Shown in pieces: positions 33,265-42,592 of a stretch of DNA of 64,000 nt; position 1 is the first letter of the stretch; each line of letters opens with the position of its first letter. Origin of the DNA: Amycolatopsis pretoriensis (GTDB lineage Bacteria > Actinomycetota > Actinomycetes > Mycobacteriales > Pseudonocardiaceae). The stretch lies in the NCBI RefSeq assembly GCF_900107925.1, contig NZ_FNUJ01000005.1, positions 186,001 through 250,000 of the forward strand. The letters are read 5' to 3'. The translations under genes were made by a program, and so were the position numbers. Under the pieces are notes generated by a model. It was not told the origin of the DNA. It searched no databases and worked only from the letters and a program-made list of their open reading frames with translations.

Positions 33265-34554
33265 TCAAAGCGCCGCGTGGGTTGCCTTCAGCGCGTCCAG
33301 CAGGATGTCCAGCCCCTCCTGGGCTTCCTCGGCCGTGAGGGTCATCGGCGGGCCCAGCCTCAGGACGTTGCCGTGCAGGCCGCCCTTGCCGATCAGCAGG
33401 CCGCGCTTCTTCGTCTCCTCCAGCATCCGGGCCGCCGCCGGGACGTTCGGCTCCGTCGTGCCCGGCTTGATCAGCTCGACGCCGATCATCAGGCCCTTGC
33501 CGCGCACCTCGGCCACGATCGGGCTCTCCGCGGCGCGCAGCCCCGAAATCAGCTGCGAACCGCGGGCCGCGCAGTTGGCCTGCAGGTCGTGGTCCTTGAT
33601 GTAGTCGAGCACCGCCGTCGCGCCCGCCATCGACACCGGGTTGCCGCCGAACGTCGAGAACGACTGGGCCTGGAAGCAGTCCAGGACGTCCCCGCGGGCC
33701 ACCACGCCACCCACCGCGAGGCCGTTCCCGAGCCCCTTCGCGAACGTCATCATGTCCGGCGTCACGCCGTGGGCGTCGATGCCCCAGAAGTGCTCGCCCG
33801 TGCGGCCCCAGCCGGTCTGGACCTCGTCCGAGACGAACAGCACGCCGTAGGAGTCGAGGACCTCCTTCATCGCCCGGAACAGGCCGTCCGGCGGGAGGCT
33901 GAACCCGCCGACGCCCTGAATCGGCTCCGCGATCAGGCACGCGACGTCGCCCGCCGTCGCCGTGTCCAGGACGTCGACCAGGTCCGCGACGCAGGCCTTG
34001 ATGTAGTCCGCGTCCGACAGGTCCCGGAATGGGCTGCGGTAGCGGTACCCGCCGTGGACGTAGTTGACCTTCACCGGGCTCAGCGCCGACGCCGACCAGC
34101 CGCGGTTGCCGGTGATCGCGACCGTCCCGAACGAGCGGCCGTGGTACGAGTTGCGCATCGCCAGCACCTGGTTGCTGCGCCGGAACTGCGTCGCGAGCAT
34201 CAGCGCCGTGTCGTTGGCCTCGCTGCCGGAGTTGGTGAAGAACACCTTCGCGTCCGGGATGTTCGACAGCTTCGCGATCCGCTCGGCCAGCTCGACCTGC
34301 GAGCGGATCAGGTAGAGCGTCGAGGTGTGCAGGATGCCGGTGTCGAGCTGCTTGCGGACCGCGTCGCCGATCTCCGCGACGTCGTAGCCCATCGAGTTCG
34401 TCAGCACGCCGGCGAAGAAGTCGAGGTAGGTGCGCCCCTGCGAGTCCGTCATCCGGCGGTCGTGGGCGTGCACGATCTCGATCGGCTCTTCGTAGAGCAG
34501 GGACATCCAGGACGGCATGACAGCGCGGTGCCGGGCGAGCAGCTCATCGGTCAT
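33265..34554 (-). CDS. Class III PLP-dependent aminotransferase
   Basis: This 429-residue enzyme shows the fold-type I class III pattern: FFTNSGSEANDTALM (105-119) binds phosphate, LFVSDEVQTGWGRTG (239-253) holds the PLP-ring Asp D243, and K273 (TFAKGLGNG) forms the Schiff base. It is closest in feel to omega-amino-acid or 4-aminobutyrate/beta-alanine aminotransferases. Start ATG 34554 follows GGAGG with good spacing. The gene is alone, divergent from serS; the donor and acceptor cannot be specified. Confidence 0.93.
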   Translation of the reverse strand: MTDELLARHRAVMPSWMSLLYEEPIEIVHAHDRRMTDSQGRTYLDFFAGVLTNSMGYDVAEIGDAVRKQLDTGILHTSTLYLIRSQVELAERIAKLSNIPDAKVFFTNSGSEANDTALMLATQFRRSNQVLAMRNSYHGRSFGTVAITGNRGWSASALSPVKVNYVHGGYRYRSPFRDLSDADYIKACVADLVDVLDTATAGDVACLIAEPIQGVGGFSLPPDGLFRAMKEVLDSYGVLFVSDEVQTGWGRTGEHFWGIDAHGVTPDMMTFAKGLGNGLAVGGVVARGDVLDCFQAQSFSTFGGNPVSMAGATAVLDYIKDHDLQANCAARGSQLISGLRAAESPIVAEVRGKGLMIGVELIKPGTTEPNVPAAARMLEETKKRGLLIGKGGLHGNVLRLGPPMTLTAEEAQEGLDILLDALKATHAAL

Positions 34555-34674
34555 CGGGGCGCCTCCTCGGTGTTTCCTCGGAGTATGGGGACGCCGTGAA
34601 CAGCGCTTCAACGATCAGACTGTCGGGATAACCCAGTAGGGACGCACAGTCTGTACGGACTACCCTCTGTCTTC

Positions 34675-35937
34675 GTGATTGACCCCAGGACTCTGCGCGA
34701 AGACCCGGAAGCCGTGCGCGCGTCGCAGCGCGCCCGTGGTGAAGACGAGGGAGTGGTCGACAAGCTGCTCTCCCTCGACACCCGGCGCCGCTCTTCCATC
34801 GCGGCCGCGGACAAGCTGCGCAACGAGCAGAAGCTCCTGGGCAAGCAGATCCCGAAGGCGCCGCCGGAGGAGAAGCAGCAGCTGCTGGCCACGGCCAAGG
34901 AGCTCGCCGCGCAGGTCAAGGCCGCCGAAGCGGAGCAGAACACCGCGTCGGAGGAGTTCGACCAGCTCTTCCGGACCGTGCCGAACCTCGTGCACGCGGA
35001 CGCACCCGTCGGCGGCGAAGACGACTTCACCGTGCTCAAGCACGTCGGCGAGCCGACGAAGTTCGACTTCACCCCGAAGGACCACCTCGAGCTGCTCGAA
35101 GCGCTCGGCGGGGTCGACATGGAACGCGGCGCGAAGGTGTCGGGCTCGCGGTTCTACTTCCTCACCGGCGTCGGCGCGCAGCTGCAGCTCGGCCTGCTCA
35201 ACATGGCCATCGCGCAGGCGCTCGAAAACGGCTTCACGCCGATGATCACGCCGTCGCTCGTCCGCCCGGAGATCATGGCCGGCACCGGCTTCCTCGGCCA
35301 GCACTCGAGCGAGATCTACCACCTCGAGGACGACGACCTGTACCTCGTCGGGACGTCGGAAGTGCCGCTCGCGGGCTTCCACGCCGACGAGATCCTCGAC
35401 CTGAAGGACGGCCCGAACCGCTACGCGGGCTGGTCGTCCTGCTACCGCCGCGAGGCGGGCTCGTACGGCAAGGACACTCGCGGCATCATCCGCGTCCACC
35501 AGTTCGACAAGGTGGAGATGTTCGTCTACGCCAAGCCGGCCGACGCCGAGGCGGAGCACGAGCGGCTGCTCGGCTGGGAAGAGCAGATGCTGGCGAAGAT
35601 CGAGGTGCCCTACCGGGTCATCGACACCGCGACCGGCGACCTCGGCACGTCCGCGCACCGCAAGTTCGACTGCGAGGCGTGGATCCCGACCCAGGACACC
35701 TACCGCGAGCTGACCTCGACGTCGAACTGCACGACGTTCCAGGCCCGCCGCCTCTCGGTCCGCTACCGCGACGAGAACGGCAAGCCGCAGATCGCCGCGA
35801 CGCTCAACGGCACGCTGGCCACCACCCGCTGGATCGTCGCGATCGTCGAGAACCACCAGCAGGAGGACGGCTCGATCCGCGTGCCGGAGGCGCTGCGCCC
35901 GTTCGTCGGCGGCAAGGAAGTGCTGACGCCCCGCTGA
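34675..35937 (+). CDS. serS: Seryl-tRNA synthetase
   Basis: This 420-residue class II synthetase charges tRNA-Ser. It has the long N-terminal antiparallel coiled coil (about 25-100) that binds the tRNA, class II motif 2 around RYAGWSSCYRREAGSYG and motif 3 near AATLNGTLATTRWIVAIVE. Length and organisation match bacterial SerRS. Start is GTG 34675. No tRNA gene is found nearby. Confidence 0.98.
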   Translation: MIDPRTLREDPEAVRASQRARGEDEGVVDKLLSLDTRRRSSIAAADKLRNEQKLLGKQIPKAPPEEKQQLLATAKELAAQVKAAEAEQNTASEEFDQLFRTVPNLVHADAPVGGEDDFTVLKHVGEPTKFDFTPKDHLELLEALGGVDMERGAKVSGSRFYFLTGVGAQLQLGLLNMAIAQALENGFTPMITPSLVRPEIMAGTGFLGQHSSEIYHLEDDDLYLVGTSEVPLAGFHADEILDLKDGPNRYAGWSSCYRREAGSYGKDTRGIIRVHQFDKVEMFVYAKPADAEAEHERLLGWEEQMLAKIEVPYRVIDTATGDLGTSAHRKFDCEAWIPTQDTYRELTSTSNCTTFQARRLSVRYRDENGKPQIAATLNGTLATTRWIVAIVENHQQEDGSIRVPEALRPFVGGKEVLTPR

Positions 35938-36001
35938 ATCGGGTGGATCCGCGGTGCTGCTCCGTTCGTCCCAGTAGTGTCCGGGCCGAACGGGAGGATT
36001 C

Positions 36002-37003
36002 ATGCGCATGAAGTGGCAGGTCGTGGCGGTGGTGGCGGCCCTGACCGTGGTGTCCGGCTGCTCGGTGGCCGTCAGCGGGACGGCGTCGCCGGTGCCGGGT
36101 CAGGGCCCGATCGTCCAGGCCGTCGACGCCTGCTCGCTGCTCGACCAGGACCAGGTCGACGCGCTCGGCTACGAGTCCCCCGGCCGCTCGGTGCCGGAGA
36201 ACAAGGAGCGGCTGCAGGCGCCGATGTGCCTGTGGAGCACGAAGGACGACGTCGACCCGTCGGCCACGCTCAACGTCGGCTACGCCACGGACCTGGACTT
36301 CAACGAGTACATCGCCGGCGCCGTCCCGAAGTCCGAGCCGCAGCGGGTGGGCGGCCTCAACTGGACGCAGTACCCGTCGATCCTCGCCGACGACTGCGTG
36401 TTCTACGCCCTCCTCGGCGACAAGTCCTTCGCGTTCGTCAGCGTCTCGGGCCCGGAGCTGGCCAAGTCGTGCGAGCTGGCCAAGACCGTGGTCCCGCAGG
36501 TCGCGGCCCACCTGCCCGGCGGGCAGGCCGCGCCGCCGATCACCCCGACCGGGCCGGCGAAGGCCGAGCCGGGCGGCCCGCTGCTGTCGGCGGACCCCTG
36601 CGCGACGCTGAAGCCGGACCAGGTCGCGCAGCTGAAGAACATCTCGCCGAACGGCGAAAAGGACAACTCGACCGCGGTGCCCAACGCGACCTACTGCCTC
36701 TGGGACGACACCGACGGCAGCGAGGGCCAGAAGGCGTTCGAAGTCTGGTTCGGCCCGAGCACGCCGCTGGCCGACTGGCCGGGCGTGAAGGGCGTCAACC
36801 CGCTCGAGACCGTCGACGTCGGCGGCAAGAAGTGGGGCGTCTACCCGAACCTGGGCGGCCTGCGCGTGACCTGCGCGGCGTTCCTGCCGATCACCGAGAC
36901 GTCGTCGGTGCAGGTGGTCAGCGGGTTCATCGGCGACGACGCCAAGACGTGCGACCTCGTCAAGCAGGGCCTGCCGCTGGTGACGCCGAACCTGCCGGGT
37001 TAG
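36002..37003 (+). CDS. DUF3558 lipoprotein with two domains
   Basis: This 333-residue protein has a lipoprotein signal peptide with lipobox VSGC (Cys near residue 20) and two DUF3558-like domains in tandem. Each begins with a D-x-C-x-x-L motif (VDACSLLDQDQVDAL, then ADPCATLKPDQVAQL) and contains a later C-x-W pattern (PMCLWS, TYCLWD). Found mostly in Actinobacteria, on the outer face of the membrane; role unknown. Its TAG overlaps the stop of convergent lhgO in TTAG (37000-37003). Confidence 0.9.
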   Translation: MRMKWQVVAVVAALTVVSGCSVAVSGTASPVPGQGPIVQAVDACSLLDQDQVDALGYESPGRSVPENKERLQAPMCLWSTKDDVDPSATLNVGYATDLDFNEYIAGAVPKSEPQRVGGLNWTQYPSILADDCVFYALLGDKSFAFVSVSGPELAKSCELAKTVVPQVAAHLPGGQAAPPITPTGPAKAEPGGPLLSADPCATLKPDQVAQLKNISPNGEKDNSTAVPNATYCLWDDTDGSEGQKAFEVWFGPSTPLADWPGVKGVNPLETVDVGGKKWGVYPNLGGLRVTCAAFLPITETSSVQVVSGFIGDDAKTCDLVKQGLPLVTPNLPG

Positions 37004-38187
37004 TCCTTCGACACCTGGTCGGCGATGTGGCGCGCGATCTCGAGCGCGCTCGTCGCGGCCGGGGACGGCGCGTTCAGGACGTGCACCTGGTCGCGCGCGG
37101 TCTCGATGAGGAAGTCGTCGACGAGCGAGCCGTCGCGGCGCATCGCTTGCGCGCGCACGCCGGAGCCGTGGCGGACGATGTCGGCCGCGGTGACGGCCGG
37201 GACGAGCCGGGCGAGGCTCGCGGCGAACCGCTTCTTCGAGAACGAGCGGCGCACCTCGTCGAGGCCGGTCGGGAACGCGTACTTCTTCGCCAGCCGCCAG
37301 GCGCCGGGGAAGGCGGCGACCTCGGTGACGTCCTTCGCGGAGAAGTCGCGCCAGCGGTAGCCCTCGCGGCGCAGCGCGAGCACGGCGTTCGGGCCGGCGT
37401 GGACGCTGCCGTCGAGCATCCGCGTGAGGTGCACGCCGAGGAACGGCAGCGTCGGGTCCGGCACCGGGTAGATCAGGCCCTTGACCAGGCCGCGGCGTTC
37501 GGGCTTGAGCTCGTAGTACTCGCCGCGGAAGGGCACGATCTTCGCGGACGGCGTGAGGCCGGCCAGCCGCGCGACGCGGTCGGAGTGCAGGCCGGCGCAG
37601 TTGACGAGCGCATCGGCCTGGACGACGTCTTCGCCGGTCGCGACCTCGACCCCGCCGTTCGCCCCGGCGCGGATGGCGAGCACGGGACTGTTCAGCCGCA
37701 GGTCGACGCCGGCTTCGTCGAGCAGCCGGACGAGCGCGGCGCAGACACCGGGGAAGTCGATGATCCCGGTCGACTCGACCCGCAGCGCGGCGACGCAGGC
37801 GACCTCGGGCTCGTACTCGCGCGCTTCGGCGGGGGAGACCTTCTTCGCCGGGACGCCGTTGGCCTCGGCCCGCTCGGCGAGGGTGTTCAGCGCGGGAATC
37901 TCTTTTTCGTCGGTGGCGACGACGAGCTTCCCGCAGACCTCGACGGGCACGCCGTACTGCCGCGCGAAGTCCACGATGGACCGGTTCCCGGCGACGGACA
38001 TCCGCGCCTTGAAGGACCCGGGCTTGTAGTAGAGCCCGGCGTGCACGACGTTGGAGTTGTGCCCGGTCTGGTGGGCGGCCCAGCGGGATTCCTTCTCCAG
38101 CACGGTGACGTCCAGCCCGCGCCTGGTCAGCTCCCAGGCCACGGCCAGACCGACGATCCCGCCTCCGACGACTACGACGTTGCGCAC
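37000..38187 (-). CDS. lhgO: L-2-hydroxyglutarate oxidase
   Basis: This 395-residue flavoprotein opens with the FAD-binding VVVVGGGIVGLAVAWEL and has the family phrases HQTGHNSNVVHAGLYY (about 41-56) and HLTRMLDGSVHAGPNA. LhgO oxidises L-2-hydroxyglutarate to 2-oxoglutarate at the membrane, passing electrons to quinone; it is a metabolite-repair step. GTG 38187 begins right at the Rossmann strand; the longer open frame upstream is the shadow of the SARP gene. Convergent with the DUF3558 gene with overlapping stops. Confidence 0.95.
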   Translation of the reverse strand: MRNVVVVGGGIVGLAVAWELTRRGLDVTVLEKESRWAAHQTGHNSNVVHAGLYYKPGSFKARMSVAGNRSIVDFARQYGVPVEVCGKLVVATDEKEIPALNTLAERAEANGVPAKKVSPAEAREYEPEVACVAALRVESTGIIDFPGVCAALVRLLDEAGVDLRLNSPVLAIRAGANGGVEVATGEDVVQADALVNCAGLHSDRVARLAGLTPSAKIVPFRGEYYELKPERRGLVKGLIYPVPDPTLPFLGVHLTRMLDGSVHAGPNAVLALRREGYRWRDFSAKDVTEVAAFPGAWRLAKKYAFPTGLDEVRRSFSKKRFAASLARLVPAVTAADIVRHGSGVRAQAMRRDGSLVDDFLIETARDQVHVLNAPSPAATSALEIARHIADQVSKD

Positions 38188-38198
38188 GGTCGACCAGG

Positions 38199-41100
38199 CT
38201 ACGCGAGCGGGGAAGGGCCTGGTGAGCCGGTCAGTCCGGCCGTGCTGAGGGCCTTCTGGGCACTCATCCCCAGCCCGGTTCCGTACGCCCGCTCGAAACC
38301 CTCCGCGCCCAGCGACTCGACGACCCGGGCCCGCACCGACGACACGTCCGGGTCGCCGCTGATCGCCGTTCCGCGGACGCCGGCCGCCGCTCCCAGCAGG
38401 GTTGCCGCGGATTCCGGCCGGGCCACCCCGGCCAGGCCTTCCAGCGCGAACGCCACCACGTCGCCCGCGTGCCAGCGGTGGCCGGCCAGCAGTGCCTCCC
38501 GGTGCAGGGCGGCCGCGTCGGCCGGGTGGCCTTCGGCCAAGGCCAGCCAGCCCAGGGCGATCAGCACCGAAGCCCGTGCCGTCTCGGCCGAGAACGAGCC
38601 GCCCCGGCACTCGGCCAGTGCGCGCTCGCAGAGTTCCCGGGCCGCCGGCAGATCACGCGACAGCCGGGCCAGCGTGGCCAGGCCGGCGAACGCCGCCGCG
38701 CGCGACTCGGGCATGCCCGACCGCCGCGCCGTGGCCGCCGCCAGCTCGTAGTCGGCGCGGGCACCCGCCGCGTCGCCGGCCAGCAACCGGGTGCGGGCGC
38801 GGCGGCAGATCAGGTCCGCGACGTCGTCCATCGCGCCGATCGCCCGCATCAGGCCCAGTGCCTCGTCCATCAGCGGCAGCGCGGCGTCGTGCTCGCCCCG
38901 CCAGGTCAGCAGCTGCGACAGGTGATCGAGCGCCATCGACAGGCCCCACCGCTCGCCCAGGGCGCGGAACTGGGCCGCGCCCTCGCGCAGGCCCTCCTCG
39001 GCCGTGGCGAGGTCGCCGGTCATCATCGCGCCCAGGCCCATCCCCATCGGCAGCAGCGCCCAGCCCCAGGCGTCGCCGGCCGCCAGCAGACCTTCGCCGC
39101 GGCTCGTCAGCCCGACATCGCCCGGTGGCCCGCCCACCACACCCAGCAGCATGACCGTCATGGGGTGGTGGGGCCGCCAGGAGTCGTCCCGCACGTACCG
39201 GCGGACCAGCGGGAGGTACTGCTCCAGCGACTCGTCCGGATGCCCGGACAACGCGCCGAGCACGCACACCAGGAACTCCTCGGCGTACTGCTCCTGCAGT
39301 TCGGGAGGGCAGCACGAGACGACGGCCAGCGACAGCACGGCACCCTCGAACCGCCGTCCGCGCATCCACCAGTACATCGCCAGGTGCGGGACCAGCCGCA
39401 GCGCGAGCACGACGTCGTGCTCGGTCGCCCAGCGCAGGGCGGCCAGCAGGTTCTCGTACTCGGCGTCGATCCGGTCGAGCCACTCCAGCTGGGCCGCGGT
39501 CCGCAGCATCGGGTCGGCTTCTTCGGCGAACCGCAGGAAGAACTCGGCGTGCGCGCGGTGGACCGCCTCGGTCTCGCCCGCTTCGGCGAGCTTCTCGGCG
39601 CCGAACGCGCGGATCGTCTCCAGCATCCGGAACCGGCCGCCGGCGGCCTCGACCAGCGACTTGTCGGCCAGTTCGAGCACCAGCCCGTCGTCGGCGCCGC
39701 AGACCTCCGCCGCCGCGGCGAACGTCGCCCCGCCGGGGAACACCGCCAGGCGCCGGGCCAGCTCGCGTTCGTCGTCGCCGAGGAGGTCCCAGCTCCACTC
39801 GACGACCCCGCGCAGCGAGCGGTGGCGCGCCTCGGCCGTCCGGCTGCCGCGGCCGAGCAGGTGGAACCGGTCGTCGAGCCGGGCCGCGATCTCGCCGAGG
39901 GCCAGGCTCCGGACGCGGGCCGCGGCCAGCTCCAGCGCCAGCGGCAGGCCGTCGAGGGCCGCGCAGAGGTGCTGGACGTCGCCGATGGTGGCTTCGTCGA
40001 GGACGAACGCGGGGTCGCTCGCCGCCGCGCGGTCGGCGAACAGCCGGACGGACGGGTACGCCAAGGCCTCCGCGGCGGGCGTGCCCGGCGGTGGGACGGC
40101 CAGCCGCGGCACCGGCGCCAGCTGCTCGCCGGTGATGCCGAGCGGCTCGCGGCTGGTGGCCAGCACCCGCAGTCCCGGGCACCCGGCGAGCAACCGGCCG
40201 GCCAGCCGGGCGGCGACGTCGACGACGTGTTCGCAGTTGTCGAGCACGAGCAGCGCCGAGCGGTCGCGCAGCGCCGAGATCAGCCGGTCGGCGGGGTCCT
40301 GCGGGCCACCGCGCGAGCTTTCGCGCAGGCCCAGCGCGGCCAGGACCGCGCCGGCGACGCCGTCGCCACTGTGCGCGGCGAGTTCCACGAACGCGACCGG
40401 CCCGGTCTCCGCGGCGGCGGCTTCGACAGCCAGCCGCGTCTTGCCCGTGCCGCCCGGTCCGGTCAGCGTCACGAGCCGGCTGCGGCCCAGCAGGTCCGCG
40501 ACCTGCCGCAGCTCGCCGTCGCGGCCGACGAAGCTCGTCAGCTGCGCGGGCAACGCCGGGATCGCCGGCTTCTCGGTCTCGCCGCGCAGCACGGCGAGGT
40601 GGGCCTCGGCGAGGTCTGGACCAGGGTCGGCGCCCAGCTCGTCGGCGAGCGTGCGGCGGGCGTCCTCGAACGCGGCCAGCGCGTCGGCCGGCCGTCCGGC
40701 GGCGGTCAGTGCCCGGACGAGCTGTGACCGCGGCCGTTCCCGGAGCGGATGCGCGGCGATAGTCTCCCGCAGCTCGCCGAGGACGTCCTCCGCGCGTCCC
40801 AACGCCAGCCGGGCCTCGACGTGGTCGTCCGCGGCGTCGGCCCGCAGCTCGTCGAGCCGGGCGGCCTGAGCGGCGGCGAAGGGCGCGTCGGTCAGGTCGG
40901 TGAACGCCGCCCCGCGCCACAACGCCATCGCTTCACTGAGGACAGTCGCCGCTCGGGCGTGCTCGCCGTTCTTCAGCAGCGTCCGGCCTTCGCGCGCAAG
41001 GCGTTCGAAAGCATGTACGTCCACTTCGTCCGGTTCGACGACCAGCCGGTAGCCCGCCGCGGTGAACTCCACCGGCGCCAGGTCCTTCAACGCCGTCCGC

Positions 41101-41309
41101 AGCCGGGAGACCTGTGACTGCAGGGCGTTCGCCGCGCCGTCCGGTGGGTGTTCGCCGTACATGCCGTCGATCAGCCGCTCCGCCGGGACGAACCGGCCGG
41201 CCTCCAGGGCGAGCAGCGCCAGCAGCGTCCGCGACCGCGGGCCGCCCACCGCCACCTGCGTGCCGTCTTCACCCCACGCGGCGACCGCCCCCAGCACCCC
41301 GAATCGCAT
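38199..41309 (-). CDS. AfsR/SARP-family transcriptional regulator with NB-ARC and TPR domains
   Basis: This 1036-residue protein has an OmpR-type winged helix (1-92), a bacterial transcriptional activation domain (about 96-240), a STAND ATPase (about 255-500; Walker A GPGGTGKT at 284-291, LLVLDNCEH as Walker B), and C-terminal helical TPR-like repeats. Large SARPs activate secondary-metabolite or differentiation genes in actinomycetes. ATG 41309 is used; the GTG 6 nt upstream is possible. The start faces the glycan operon at 41437, so it may control that operon or itself. Signal unknown. Confidence 0.93.
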   Translation of the reverse strand: MRFGVLGAVAAWGEDGTQVAVGGPRSRTLLALLALEAGRFVPAERLIDGMYGEHPPDGAANALQSQVSRLRTALKDLAPVEFTAAGYRLVVEPDEVDVHAFERLAREGRTLLKNGEHARAATVLSEAMALWRGAAFTDLTDAPFAAAQAARLDELRADAADDHVEARLALGRAEDVLGELRETIAAHPLRERPRSQLVRALTAAGRPADALAAFEDARRTLADELGADPGPDLAEAHLAVLRGETEKPAIPALPAQLTSFVGRDGELRQVADLLGRSRLVTLTGPGGTGKTRLAVEAAAAETGPVAFVELAAHSGDGVAGAVLAALGLRESSRGGPQDPADRLISALRDRSALLVLDNCEHVVDVAARLAGRLLAGCPGLRVLATSREPLGITGEQLAPVPRLAVPPPGTPAAEALAYPSVRLFADRAAASDPAFVLDEATIGDVQHLCAALDGLPLALELAAARVRSLALGEIAARLDDRFHLLGRGSRTAEARHRSLRGVVEWSWDLLGDDERELARRLAVFPGGATFAAAAEVCGADDGLVLELADKSLVEAAGGRFRMLETIRAFGAEKLAEAGETEAVHRAHAEFFLRFAEEADPMLRTAAQLEWLDRIDAEYENLLAALRWATEHDVVLALRLVPHLAMYWWMRGRRFEGAVLSLAVVSCCPPELQEQYAEEFLVCVLGALSGHPDESLEQYLPLVRRYVRDDSWRPHHPMTVMLLGVVGGPPGDVGLTSRGEGLLAAGDAWGWALLPMGMGLGAMMTGDLATAEEGLREGAAQFRALGERWGLSMALDHLSQLLTWRGEHDAALPLMDEALGLMRAIGAMDDVADLICRRARTRLLAGDAAGARADYELAAATARRSGMPESRAAAFAGLATLARLSRDLPAARELCERALAECRGGSFSAETARASVLIALGWLALAEGHPADAAALHREALLAGHRWHAGDVVAFALEGLAGVARPESAATLLGAAAGVRGTAISGDPDVSSVRARVVESLGAEGFERAYGTGLGMSAQKALSTAGLTGSPGPSPLA

Positions 41310-41436
41310 GCGCACAGCTTAAGACGGCTGCCGACCTGGGGAAGTTGTCACTCGAAAGTGGTCTTCGGCGTGGGGCTGTGAATCACCTGAGTGAGCGTCT
41401 ATACACTTCGCCGGGTCCCCACGCAATGGGAGAGGT
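41310..41436. promoter_or_regulatory. Divergent promoter region between the SARP regulator and the glycan operon
   Basis: These 127 nt lie between two divergent starts and must hold both promoters. CACT-CGA-AAGTG (near 41350) is a small dyad. The ribosome site GGGAGAGGT precedes ATG 41437. I cannot identify the heptamer direct repeats expected for a SARP binding site. Confidence 0.4.
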
Positions 41437-42570
41437 ATGTCGACCGACAGCATTGCCCTAGGTCAGCCGACCGTGGGCGAAGAGGAACTCGCCGCCGTCG
41501 CGGAGGTCTTCCGATCCGGCTGGCTGGCCGGTGCCGGACCGGCGTGCCGCCGCTTCGAAGAGCGGTTCGCGCAGGTCACCGGCACCGCGCACGCGCTGAC
41601 GACCGCGAACTGCGGCTCGGCGCTCTTCCTCGGCCTCAAAGTCCTCGGCGTCCAGCCGGGTGACGAGGTCATCGTCGGCGACTACACGTTCCCCGCCACC
41701 GGTCACGCCGTCGTGCAGGCCGGCGCGACCCCGGTGTTCGCCGACATCCGCCCGGACGTCTTCAGCGCCGACCCGGCACACGTCGAGTCCCTGATCACGC
41801 CGAAGACGGTGGGCATCCTCGCGGTCGACGTCGCCGGCCAGCCCGGTGACTTCGACGAGTACCGCGCGATCGCGGACAAGCACGGCCTCTGGCTGTTCGA
41901 GGACGCCGCGTGCGCCGCCGGCGCGACGTACAAGACGCGCCCGGCCGGCAGCCTCGCCGACCTCGCCGCGTTCTCCTTCCACGGCCGCAAGGGCATCACC
42001 GCGGGCGAGGGCGGCGCGCTGGTCTCCGACCGGGAAGACCTCATCGCGCACGCCCGCAAGCTGCACACCTACGGCATCGAACCGGCGATCAGCCGCGAAG
42101 GCTCGAACGCGCTGCCGATCCCGGAGTTCCACGAGCTCGGCTACAACTTCCGCATGTCGGACGTGCAGGCCGCGATCATGAACGTCCAGCTCGACCGGCT
42201 GCCGGACCTCCTCGCCGCCCGCCGGTCGGTCGCGAAGCGCTACCACGAGGCCTTCGAAGACATCGACGCGCTGACCGTCCCGGTGGAACTGTCCGATCGG
42301 GAGCACCCGTGGCAGGCCTACCTGCTCACGGTCGCGCCCGAGGTCAGCCGCGACACGCTCGCCCTGCGCATCCGCGAGACGGGCGTCCAGTGCAACTTCG
42401 GCACCTACGCCTCGCACCTGCAGCCGATCTACGGTCCCCAGGCGCCGCTGCCCGTCTCGGCCGACGCGTTCGCGCGCCAGCTCGCGATCCCCATGCACGC
42501 CAACCTCACCGACGCCGAGGTCACCCGCGTCGGCGAGGTCGTGCGCGAAGCCGTGCAGTCCCTGTCCTGA
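41437..42570 (+). CDS. DegT/DnrJ/EryC1-type sugar aminotransferase
   Basis: This 377-residue PLP enzyme has the sugar aminotransferase pattern: FEDAACAAGATY, AAFSFHGRKGITAGEGGAL with K185 as Schiff-base lysine, and YNFRMSDVQAAI. It transfers an amino group from glutamate to a keto-sugar nucleotide, giving an amino sugar for surface glycan or antibiotic. It opens an operon with an epimerase, a glycosyltransferase and an acyltransferase. The regioselectivity (C3, C4 or C5) cannot be read by eye. Confidence 0.93.
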   Translation: MSTDSIALGQPTVGEEELAAVAEVFRSGWLAGAGPACRRFEERFAQVTGTAHALTTANCGSALFLGLKVLGVQPGDEVIVGDYTFPATGHAVVQAGATPVFADIRPDVFSADPAHVESLITPKTVGILAVDVAGQPGDFDEYRAIADKHGLWLFEDAACAAGATYKTRPAGSLADLAAFSFHGRKGITAGEGGALVSDREDLIAHARKLHTYGIEPAISREGSNALPIPEFHELGYNFRMSDVQAAIMNVQLDRLPDLLAARRSVAKRYHEAFEDIDALTVPVELSDREHPWQAYLLTVAPEVSRDTLALRIRETGVQCNFGTYASHLQPIYGPQAPLPVSADAFARQLAIPMHANLTDAEVTRVGEVVREAVQSLS

Positions 42571-42592
42571 AGCCCCTACCGAGGAGAAATTG

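Noticed and set aside
34612..34674. tRNA-Ser gene near serS
   Set aside because: No cloverleaf or T-loop consensus sequence is found in this gap or in the other intergenic gaps.
35977..38751. 924-codon plus-strand open frame over lhgO
   Set aside because: It is the antisense and off-frame shadow of the DUF3558 and lhgO genes, with no recognisable domain.
38469..40920. Long open frames on both strands within the SARP gene
   Set aside because: Third-position GC makes these frames open; their products are Arg/Gly/Ala-rich and lack domains, while the 38199-41309 frame shows clear SARP motifs.
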